From Roseomonas sp. (GTDB lineage Bacteria; Pseudomonadota; Alphaproteobacteria; Acetobacterales; Acetobacteraceae), in contig JADCFA010000032.1 of assembly GCA_020249775.1 (NCBI GenBank), forward strand, positions 1 through 50,056: a DNA stretch of 50,056 nt. The letters are read 5' to 3'. The notes beneath the pieces are model-generated. The model was not told the DNA's origin, did not search any database, and saw only the letters and a list, made by a program, of their open reading frames with translations. This document shows positions 43,741-50,056 of the stretch, piece after piece. The position numbers and the translations under genes are program-made. Each line of letters starts with the position of its first letter. Within the stretch, counting starts at the first letter, position 1.

Positions 43741-44631
43741 ATGATCCCCCGCCACAGCTTCGCCTATGGCTCCAACACTGACGCACTTGATTGGCGCGAT
43801 TGGTGCGCGCGCCATGGCCATGACCCGGCAGCCATTCGCCCAATCGGCCCCGGCATCCTGCCCGATGCGCGGCTCACCTTTGATTTCTTCAGTCCTAGCC
43901 GCGGCGGCGGGGCGCTGAATTTCCAAACCCGGCTCGGCGGTTTTGTCGAAGGCGTCGTGCTGGAAGTGTCTGATGCCGGCTGGCGAATGCTGGATCAGAA
44001 GGAAGGCGCACCCCACGCCTATCAGCGCCGCACACGCCACATCATCCTCCCCGATGGCCAAGCGCTTGAAGCCATTGCCTATCAGGTCGTGCCGGAACGC
44101 CAGCAGGGTTTTGTCGTACCCCCCGCCGCCTATCTGAACGCCGTTCGGCGCGGCTTCGCGGCCCATGGCCTGCACCCAGCCCCGCTGGAGGCCGCCGCGC
44201 GCGGCGAAGAAGGCTGCCATCACCTGCCCGATGTCTTTGTCTATGGCACGCTGATGCAGGGCGGCTTCTGGCACGGCCCCGCCGCCAAGGCCGGCATCGC
44301 GGCCATCACGCCAGCGCTTGCCATCGGCACGCTATTTGATCTTGGCGATTATCCCGCCCTCACGCTCGGCGCAGCCACGCCCATCCGGGGCGAAATCCTG
44401 ACCTTTCAGGATATCGCAAGCGCCTTGCCGATTTTGGACGACATCGAAGATGCCGCGCCCGATGGCGCCGCTTCCGGCATGTATCGCCGCACCATCCTGA
44501 CCGTTACGGATCAGGCCGGGGCACGCCGGCGCGCCTGGGCCTATGTGATGGCGCCAGAAAACTTGGCCGGCGCGCCCATCATCGCCTCAGGCGATTGGAG
44601 CGCGCACCAGCATCTCAAACGGGGCGGCTGA
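43741..44631 (+). CDS. Tandem gamma-glutamylcyclotransferase-fold (AIG2-like) protein
   Basis: A 296-residue protein with two copies of the GGCT fold. The first starts with FAYGSN (residues 7-12) and has LDQKEGAPHAYQRR, whose Glu is in the catalytic position. The second starts VFVYGTLMQGGFWHG near residue 165 and has LDDIEDAAPDGAASGMYRR, again with Glu and the Y-x-R ending. Single-domain relatives make 5-oxoproline from gamma-glutamyl compounds. A natural two-domain fusion is less common. It begins six bases after uppP and may be co-transcribed. Confidence 0.85.
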   Translation: MIPRHSFAYGSNTDALDWRDWCARHGHDPAAIRPIGPGILPDARLTFDFFSPSRGGGALNFQTRLGGFVEGVVLEVSDAGWRMLDQKEGAPHAYQRRTRHIILPDGQALEAIAYQVVPERQQGFVVPPAAYLNAVRRGFAAHGLHPAPLEAAARGEEGCHHLPDVFVYGTLMQGGFWHGPAAKAGIAAITPALAIGTLFDLGDYPALTLGAATPIRGEILTFQDIASALPILDDIEDAAPDGAASGMYRRTILTVTDQAGARRRAWAYVMAPENLAGAPIIASGDWSAHQHLKRGG

Positions 44632-44646
44632 ACCGCCCCGGCCAAA

Positions 44647-44970
44647 TCACTGCTCTTCGTCGCGATCAGTGCCGACTTCGATATCCTCGCCGATATCCTC
44701 GGCGTCATCTTCCAGCTCTTCCGCGTCCTCAATCGCCTCATCGCCTTCGATATCTTCCACTTCGATATCATCGGTCTCGGCCTCCGGCGTGCCGGGCGCC
44801 TTCTTCAGCCGCTCATCCAGCGGGGTGGCACCATTGCGGCGCAGGCGCGGCTGTTCAGCCGGCTGTTCCGTGCCGCATTTCGGGCAGACCGCCGGGGCGC
44901 GGGTCAGGTCATAAAACTTCCCGCTGCAAGCAACGCAGGTCCGCTTCAGGCCGAGTTCTGGCTTCGCCAT
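44647..44970 (-). CDS. TIGR02300 family protein (FYDLN acid-rich zinc-ribbon protein)
   Basis: A 107-residue protein. Residues 7-33 form a zinc ribbon with Cys12, Cys15, Cys29 and Cys32, including FYDL at 19-22. The remainder is extremely acidic (runs of Asp and Glu over residues 66-107). This protein of unknown function is typical of Alphaproteobacteria and commonly lies next to aroA-cmk-rpsA, as here. The start ATG 44970 is preferred; the frame extension upstream overlaps the divergent promoter region. Confidence 0.93.
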   Translation of the reverse strand: MAKPELGLKRTCVACSGKFYDLTRAPAVCPKCGTEQPAEQPRLRRNGATPLDERLKKAPGTPEAETDDIEVEDIEGDEAIEDAEELEDDAEDIGEDIEVGTDRDEEQ

Positions 44971-45064
44971 GGAAACGCCTCTTGAATTCCGCTGGGCGCG
45001 GGTTTGCAAAGGAACCACCCCGGCATGACCCAAAGCGATCCCGTAAAAATCAGGGAGGCGCGCA

Positions 45065-46447
45065 TTGCCACGCCCTGCCCTGCCATGTCAAACCGCCCAT
45101 ATGTCCTCTGCCCCGCCCCGCCCCTTCCGCGCCAGCAAACCCTCGGCCCCGCTTTCGGGCAAGGCCGGGGTGGCCGGCGACAAATCAATCAGCCACCGCG
45201 CCCTGATGTTCGGCGCTCTTGCCGTCGGCACCACCGATATCACCGGGCTTTTGGAAGGTGAGGATGTGCTCCGCACCGCCGCCGCCATGCGCGCCCTGGG
45301 TGCCGAGGTTGAGAAACTCGGCCCGGGCCAATGGCGCGTCTCCGGCCGCGGTGTGGGCGGCCTGACAGAGCCCGCCGATGTGCTGGATATGGGCAATTCC
45401 GGCACGGCGGCCCGCCTGCTGCTCGGCCTGCTGTCCGGCCATCCGCTATTTGCGGTGATGACCGGCGATGCCTCACTCCGCCGCCGCCCCATGAAGCGCG
45501 TGACCGATCCGCTTTCGGCGACGGGGGCGCAATTCTGGACCCGCGAGGGTGGGCGCCTGCCGCTTGCCGTGCGCGGAGCGGCGGACCCTCTGCCATTGGA
45601 TTACCGCCTGCCCGTCGCCTCGGCCCAGGTGAAAAGCGCCTGCCTGCTGGCGGGGCTATGTGCGCCAGGCACCACGCGGGTGGTGGAACCGGAACCGACG
45701 CGCGATCACACGGAAAACATGCTCCGCCATTTCGGCGCCATGGTGGCGGTGGAAGACACCGAAGAAGGCCGCGTGGTGCGCCTGGATGGCCAGCCGGAAT
45801 TGAAGGCCGCGCCCATCAGCGTGCCGGGCGATCCCTCCTCAGCCTCCTTCCCGCTGGTGGCGGCACTTCTGGTGCCGGGGTCACGCATCAGCCTGACGCA
45901 AATCGGGCTGAACCCACTCCGCACCGGGCTTTTCACCACCCTTCGCGAAATGGGCGCCGCGCTCAAAATCGAAAATGCCCGGATCGAAGGCGGGGAGGCG
46001 GTGGGCGATATCATCGGTGAATTCACCGCGCTCAAGGCCGTGGATGTGCCGCCGGGCCGTGCCCCTTCCATGATTGACGAATATCCAATCCTGGCCGTGG
46101 CGGCTTCCTTCGCGCAGGGCACCACGCGCATGCGCGGGCTTGCAGAATTGCGCGTCAAGGAAAGCGACCGGCTGGCGGCCACCGCCGCGCTGCTTCAAGC
46201 CAATGGCGCCAAGGTCAGCATCGAAGGCGATGACCTGCTGGTCCATGGCACTGGCGCACCCCCTGCCGGCGGTGGCTTGGTCACCACGCATATGGATCAC
46301 CGCATCGCCATGGCCGCGCTGGTCATGGGCCTTGCCACGCAAAACCCCGTCACGGTGGATGATGCGAGCTTCATTGACACTTCCTTCCCTGGCTTCGCCG
46401 CGCTGATGAACCGGCTGGCTGGGTCGGACGCGATCCGCGCGGCATGA
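45065..46447 (+). CDS. aroA: 3-phosphoshikimate 1-carboxyvinyltransferase (EPSP synthase)
   Basis: A protein of about 460 residues catalysing the sixth step of the shikimate pathway. Signatures: SGKAGVAGDKSISHRALMF, LDMGNSGTAARLLLGLL with the enolpyruvyl-binding loop, DASLRRRPMKRV, and the terminal DHRIAMAALVMGLA. The motif around the PEP-binding loop reads GNSGTA with alanine where class II (glyphosate-insensitive) enzymes also differ, but class cannot be settled by eye. Start: TTG 45065 has GGGAGG about eight bases upstream; ATG 45101 lacks a ribosome site but is nearer the usual N-terminus. It overlaps cmk by four bases. Confidence 0.95.
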   Translation: MPRPALPCQTAHMSSAPPRPFRASKPSAPLSGKAGVAGDKSISHRALMFGALAVGTTDITGLLEGEDVLRTAAAMRALGAEVEKLGPGQWRVSGRGVGGLTEPADVLDMGNSGTAARLLLGLLSGHPLFAVMTGDASLRRRPMKRVTDPLSATGAQFWTREGGRLPLAVRGAADPLPLDYRLPVASAQVKSACLLAGLCAPGTTRVVEPEPTRDHTENMLRHFGAMVAVEDTEEGRVVRLDGQPELKAAPISVPGDPSSASFPLVAALLVPGSRISLTQIGLNPLRTGLFTTLREMGAALKIENARIEGGEAVGDIIGEFTALKAVDVPPGRAPSMIDEYPILAVAASFAQGTTRMRGLAELRVKESDRLAATAALLQANGAKVSIEGDDLLVHGTGAPPAGGGLVTTHMDHRIAMAALVMGLATQNPVTVDDASFIDTSFPGFAALMNRLAGSDAIRAA

Positions 46448-47088
46448 AGCTTCCACCGGGGACTGTCATTGCGGTTGATGGCCCCGCGGCTGCGGGCAAG
46501 GGCACGCTCGCCCGGCGCCTGGCCGCCGAGCTTGGCCTGCCTTATTTGGATACCGGCCTGCTCTACCGCGCGGTTGGCCGGCGCGTCCTGGATCGCGGCA
46601 TAGACCCGCAGGATGCCCGCGTAGCGGAAGCCGAAGCCCGCGCGCTGACCGCCGAAGACCTCGCACGCAGCGATTTGCGCGGCTCCTTGGCCGATATGGC
46701 CGCCAGCAAGGTCGCCGCCATCCCTGCCGTGCGCGCTGCCTTGCTCGATTTCCAGCGCCGCTTCGGTGCCGCCAAAGGTGCGGTGCTGGACGGGCGGGAT
46801 ATCGGCACGGTGGTCTTCCCCGATGCGCGCGTAAAACTGTTCATCACCGCTAGTGTGGCCGAACGCGCCCGCCGGCGCTTTCTGGAACTGACGGCGCGCG
46901 GCGTCGCCGCTGATCCCGCCCAGGTGGAAGCGGAAATCCGCGACCGCGACGCGCAAGACGCCAATCGTCCCGTGGCCCCCCTGAAGCCCGCACCGGATGC
47001 CATCGAAATAGATACAACCGCGCTGAATGCCGACCAAGCCTTCAGCGCTGCCCTGGCCTTGATCCGCAAAAAGCTTGAATCCGCTTGA
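46444..47088 (+). CDS. cmk: Cytidylate kinase
   Basis: A 214-residue kinase phosphorylating CMP and dCMP. The P-loop GPAAAGKGT is at residues 13-21, YLDTGLLYRAVG binds the acceptor, and LDGRDIGTVVFPDA is the family-specific CMP segment, followed by the RRRFLEL lid region. ATG 46444 overlaps aroA, so both are translated from one mRNA. The aroA-cmk-rpsA order is conserved in Alphaproteobacteria. Confidence 0.96.
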   Translation: MKLPPGTVIAVDGPAAAGKGTLARRLAAELGLPYLDTGLLYRAVGRRVLDRGIDPQDARVAEAEARALTAEDLARSDLRGSLADMAASKVAAIPAVRAALLDFQRRFGAAKGAVLDGRDIGTVVFPDARVKLFITASVAERARRRFLELTARGVAADPAQVEAEIRDRDAQDANRPVAPLKPAPDAIEIDTTALNADQAFSAALALIRKKLESA

Positions 47089-47234
47089 CGCGCCAAGCTG
47101 TCAGGCTCTAAGGACCCGCATCCTGTTCCGGTGCCAATCGGCGCAGCGCCCGTCATTGGGCCGGCAAAGGGTGGTCCGTTATCCCGCTCATCACATCTGG
47201 GCCAGCCAGCGCCAAGCGCCGGGGCCAAGCCGTG

Positions 47235-47283
47235 CTTCCCCCAAGGGTGGAAGGGCGCAGACCAAATGGCCGCTCCCGCGGCC
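47235..47283 (+). promoter_or_regulatory. Paired hairpins in the rpsA leader
   Basis: The 216-base gap between cmk and rpsA contains CTTCC...GGAAG (47235-47253, extended by inner C-C/G-G pairs) and the perfect GGCCGC-TCCC-GCGGCC hairpin (47268-47283), 21 bases before the rpsA ATG. The ribosome site is poor (AGGA at 47289-47292, 12 bases away). Structured, weak-SD leaders are known for rpsA in enterobacteria, where S1 represses its own translation; the same logic may hold here. Confidence 0.45.
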
Positions 47284-47304
47284 CATACAGGACACATAAA
47301 CTTC

Positions 47305-49020
47305 ATGGCTACTGCCACCAGCCTCGCCAATGCCGGCGAGGAGGATTTTGCCGCACTTCTCGATGCCACGCTTGGCCCGGATACGGGTTTTGCCGGCTCT
47401 GTCGTCACCGGGCGCGTGCTGCGCATTGATGGTGATTTCGCGGTTCTTGATGTTGGTCTGAAAAGCGAAGGCCGCGTCCCGCTCAAGGAATTCGCCGCTC
47501 CGGGCCAGAAGCCCGAAGTGAAGCCCGGCGATGTCTATGAGCTTTTCGTTGAGCGTTATGAAGATCGCGATGGTTCCATCGTGCTGTCGCGCGAAAAGGC
47601 GCGGCGCGAGGAAGCCTGGACGACCCTCGAAAAATCCCACCAGGCCGGCATTCGCGTCAATGGCGTGATCTTCGGCCGCGTGAAGGGTGGCTTCACCGTT
47701 GATCTTGGCGGGGCGGTTGCCTTCCTGCCGGGCTCTCAGGTGGATATCCGCCCGGTGCGTGATGTGATGCCGCTGATGGGCAATGCGCAGCCCTTCCAGA
47801 TCCTGAAAATGGATCGCGCGCGGGGCAATATCGTTGTCTCCCGCCGCGCCGTTTTGGAAGAAACCCGCGCCGAGCAGCGGAGCGAACTGATCCAGGGCCT
47901 CAAGGAAGGCATGATCCTGGATGGTGTCGTGAAGAACATCACCGATTACGGCGCCTTCGTGGATTTGGGCGGCGTGGATGGCCTGCTGCATGTCACCGAC
48001 ATCGCCTGGCGGCGCATCAACCACCCGTCAGAAGCACTCACCATCGGTATGCCCGTCAAGGTGCAGGTGATCCGCTTCAACCAGGATACGCAGCGCATCA
48101 GCCTTGGCATGAAGCAACTCATGTCCGATCCTTGGGATGGTGTGGCGCTCAAGTATCCGGTCGGTGCGAAATTCTCTGGCCGCGTGACCAACATCACCGA
48201 TTACGGCGCCTTTGTGGAGCTTGAAGCCGGTGTTGAGGGCCTCGTGCATGTGTCCGAAATGTCCTGGACCAAGAAGAACGCGCATCCCGGCAAGATCGTT
48301 TCCACCTCAGAACAGGTGGATGTGATCATCCTGGATGTGGATGAACCGAAGCGCCGCATTTCCTTGGGCCTCAAGCAGGCGCAGGGCAATCCGTGGGAGC
48401 TGTTCGTGGAAGCGCATCCGGTGGGCTCCACCATCGAAGGCGAGATTCGCAACATCACCGAATTCGGCCTGTTCATCGGTGTTGGCGCGGAAATCGACGG
48501 CATGGTGCATATGTCCGACATTTCCTGGGACGAAGCCGGCGAAGCCGCGATGCAGGCCTACAGCAAGGGCCAGATGGTCAAGGCGAAGGTGCTGGATGTG
48601 GATGTGGAAAAGGAACGCATCTCGCTTGGCATCAAGCAGCTTCAGGCCGACCCGGCCGCCGAAGTGCTGGACCGCGTGCGCAAGGGTGATGTCGTCACCT
48701 GCGTTGTCACCAAGGTTGAACAGAACGGCATCGAAGTGAAGGTGGATGAAGTGCTGACCGGCTTCATTCGTCGCGCTGAATTGGCCCGTGACCGTGGCGA
48801 CCAGCGCCCCGACAAATTCGCCATTGGCGAAAAGGTGGATGCGAAGGTCACCGCCGTGGATCGCGCCGCGCGCCGCCTCACGCTCACCATCAAGGGCAAG
48901 GAAGTGGAAGAGGAACGCGAAGCCATGCGCGAATATGGCTCGGCCGATTCCGGCGCCTCGCTCGGCGATATCCTGGGCGCGGCTATCCGCCGCCGCCGGG
49001 AGATAACCGGGGAAGAGTAA
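47305..49020 (+). CDS. rpsA: 30S ribosomal protein S1
   Basis: A 571-residue RNA-binding ribosomal protein that recruits mRNA lacking strong ribosome sites. Six S1 repeats are recognisable: two divergent N-terminal ribosome-binding repeats (starting TGRVLRIDGDFAVLDVG and NGVIFGRVKGGFTVDLG), then four RNA-binding repeats with NITDYGAFVDLGG, NITDYGAFVELEAG, NITEFGLFIGVGA and VTKVEQNGIEVKV. Start ATG 47305 gives MATATSLANAGEEDFAALLD, the usual alphaproteobacterial N-terminus; the frame reads open upstream through the leader but that is not coding-like. It ends with a charged tail and a strong terminator. Confidence 0.97.
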   Translation: MATATSLANAGEEDFAALLDATLGPDTGFAGSVVTGRVLRIDGDFAVLDVGLKSEGRVPLKEFAAPGQKPEVKPGDVYELFVERYEDRDGSIVLSREKARREEAWTTLEKSHQAGIRVNGVIFGRVKGGFTVDLGGAVAFLPGSQVDIRPVRDVMPLMGNAQPFQILKMDRARGNIVVSRRAVLEETRAEQRSELIQGLKEGMILDGVVKNITDYGAFVDLGGVDGLLHVTDIAWRRINHPSEALTIGMPVKVQVIRFNQDTQRISLGMKQLMSDPWDGVALKYPVGAKFSGRVTNITDYGAFVELEAGVEGLVHVSEMSWTKKNAHPGKIVSTSEQVDVIILDVDEPKRRISLGLKQAQGNPWELFVEAHPVGSTIEGEIRNITEFGLFIGVGAEIDGMVHMSDISWDEAGEAAMQAYSKGQMVKAKVLDVDVEKERISLGIKQLQADPAAEVLDRVRKGDVVTCVVTKVEQNGIEVKVDEVLTGFIRRAELARDRGDQRPDKFAIGEKVDAKVTAVDRAARRLTLTIKGKEVEEEREAMREYGSADSGASLGDILGAAIRRRREITGEE

Positions 49021-49049
49021 TTCCTGGGTCACGACGGACAGGCTGTCAG

Positions 49050-49078
49050 CCCCGGGGTGGCAACGCCCCGGGGTTTTT
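49050..49078 (+). terminator. Intrinsic terminator of the aroA-cmk-rpsA operon
   Basis: CCCCGGGG (49050-49057) pairs with CCCCGGGG (49066-49073), extended by two more pairs to a ten-base-pair stem closed by a GCAA tetraloop and followed by TTTTT. This is the clearest terminator in the window, 30 bases after the rpsA stop. Confidence 0.93.
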
Positions 49079-49142
49079 CATGGGTATAGATCGGCGTTCA
49101 GCGTCGTAGCCGGCCTTGATGCTGGCGATGTGCAAGAACGCT

Positions 49143-49277
49143 TCATAATGCCTCACCGATCTTCAAAAATAAGCGCTCAAAGCGCGTCAACTCATCGTGC
49201 TTCAGCGCTGACAACGTCAGGCTTGGCAGTAAAGCCTGAGCAACGCGGTAGTGATTGAAGCCACCATCTCTAAGCAA
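49143..49277 (-). pseudogene. Gene fragment abutting the right IS element
   Basis: Directly next to the IS tip, the minus strand reads LLRDGGFNHYRVAQALLPS, then LTLSALKHDELTRFERLFL and a stop at 49143: 44 codons of coding-like sequence with no own start. It looks like the C-terminal end of a gene cut off by the IS insertion. I do not recognise the family. The remaining bases from 49079 to 49142 show nothing further. Confidence 0.35.
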
Positions 49278-49279
49278 AG

Positions 49280-50056
49280 AGAGCTGGCTCGGTTAGTTTG
49301 GACAATTCTGGTGCGTTCCCTAAGTGGATGTCTCCCTCGGTTAGGCCGCCATCGGGATTGATGGTAGCGCGGTAAAATAGGCCTCGTCCGGCGTTTGACC
49401 GTCAAGGCTCGAATGGGGCCGACGGGTGTTGTAGAAGCCATTGATGTATCGGCCAAGCGAAGCCCGCGCCTCAGAGACGCTGGCATAGGCCCGCAGGTAG
49501 ACCTCCTCATATTTGATGCTCCGCCAGAGCCTTTCCACGGAAACATTGTCCCGCCACGCCCCTTTGCCATCCATGCTGATCGCGATCTCGTGACGTTTCA
49601 GCAGCTCCGTGAAAGCCAGGCTCGTGAACTGTGACCCCTGATCCGTATTGAAGACCTCGGGCTTGCCGTATCTTGCGAGCGCCTCCTCAACAGCCTCAAC
49701 GCAAAAGCCTGTGTCGCGCGTGATCGAGAGCCTCCAGGCCAGGACCTTCCGGCTGAACCAATCGATGACGGCGGCAAGATAGGCGAAGCCGCGCGCCATG
49801 AGGATGTAGGTGATGTCCATTGCCCAGACCTGATTGGGTCGCAGGATCGGCATGTTCCTCAGCAGATACGGGTAGATTTTTTGTCCCGGTTCCGGTTTCG
49901 AGGTATTCGGGCGGCGGTAGATCGCCGCGATGCCCATCCGCTTCGTCAGCCTGGCCACATGCAGACGCCCAGCCGAAAAGCCTTCCTTTTTCAGTAGGCC
50001 CTGCATCATCCGACTGACCGCGAAAGGGTATTCCAGATGCAATTCATCGATCCGGC
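49280..50056 (-). mobile_element. IS3-family insertion sequence, right copy (truncated by the window end)
   Basis: The element starts with the tip AGAGCTGGCTCGGTTAG near 49280, followed by the tail, then the transposase gene reading leftwards. It is in opposite orientation to the copy at 1-167. The decayed element at 4325-4871 carries a related second tip, AGAGCAGGCTCGGG, so the terminal inverted repeats are about AGAGC(A/T)GGCTCGG. orfA and the other tip lie beyond the window. It follows the rpsA terminator by about 200 bases. Confidence 0.85.
49341..50056 (-). CDS. IS3-family transposase OrfB (partial at N-terminus)
   Basis: A DDE recombinase of at least 238 residues, continuing past the window edge (the frame there reads RIDELHLEYPF, the usual OrfB N-terminal region). 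The rve-type catalytic domain is intact: Asp in WAMDITYI, Asp in FNTDQGSQFTS, and Glu in VERLWRSIKYEEVY. The end FYNTRRPHSSLDGQTP is shared with the left copy. In this family OrfB is made as an OrfAB fusion by -1 frameshifting from orfA, which is outside the window. No frameshift or stop is seen, so it may be active. Confidence 0.93.
   Translation of the reverse strand, partial: RIDELHLEYPFAVSRMMQGLLKKEGFSAGRLHVARLTKRMGIAAIYRRPNTSKPEPGQKIYPYLLRNMPILRPNQVWAMDITYILMARGFAYLAAVIDWFSRKVLAWRLSITRDTGFCVEAVEEALARYGKPEVFNTDQGSQFTSLAFTELLKRHEIAISMDGKGAWRDNVSVERLWRSIKYEEVYLRAYASVSEARASLGRYINGFYNTRRPHSSLDGQTPDEAYFTALPSIPMAA

Noticed and set aside
47131..47304. N-terminal extension of ribosomal protein S1
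   Set aside because: No S1-family protein has this Pro/Gly-rich lead, and the region contains hairpins typical of a leader. ATG 47305 gives the normal N-terminus.

Overview
The window reads as chromosome of a high-GC alphaproteobacterium, most likely an Acetobacteraceae/Rhodospirillales soil or water organism. The evidence is the gene order TIGR02300-aroA-cmk-rpsA, a GTTC-N7-GTTC LexA-type box, a complete pqqABCDE operon beside quinoprotein-type dehydrogenases, a Bug-family (TctC) binding protein and a TRAP system. No tRNA, rRNA or CRISPR array was seen. Both ends of the window lie inside IS3-family elements that point inwards, so they may be contig ends at a repeat.

Layout. 1-167: 3' end of an IS3-family element. 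234-4303: an SOS-box-preceded radical SAM protein (PA0069 family), a TPR/GT41 O-GlcNAc-transferase-like protein and a small membrane protein. 4325-4871: a decayed IS3-family element. 5087-15177: an eight-gene plus-strand run (TRAP dctP-dctQ-dctM, hyuA-hyuB, Old Yellow Enzyme, MFS carrier, PuuE-type hydrolase). It converges on a minus-strand run from 21632 to 15209 (Bug binding protein, FAH hydrolase, two-subunit molybdenum hydroxylase, second Old Yellow Enzyme, GST). Together these look like a catabolic island for an N-heterocyclic or amide-ring compound, but the substrate is not identified.

21827-24537: LysE exporter, YeeE/YedE (TsuA-like) thiosulfate transporter and a stand-alone soxYZ pair. 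24545-27804: tungstate ABC transporter tupBCA with a divergent HTH plus ligand-binding regulator. 27813-29453: Baeyer-Villiger-type monooxygenase. 29664-32721: pqqABCDE, with a strong hairpin over the pqqB start. Converging on it from the other strand is a run (41211 to 32712) of closely packed metabolic genes ending in a PQQ-type sugar dehydrogenase and a dihaem cytochrome c, so cofactor synthesis and a probable user of it lie end to end.

41367-49020: core functions: ahcY behind a SahR-like operator, uppP, a tandem gamma-glutamylcyclotransferase-fold protein, the TIGR02300 protein, and aroA-cmk-rpsA closed by a very clear intrinsic terminator. An IS3-family element follows and runs off the window end.

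Functions are assigned by reading motifs and comparing with known families from memory. No database search was run, and substrates of the catabolic enzymes are inferences.
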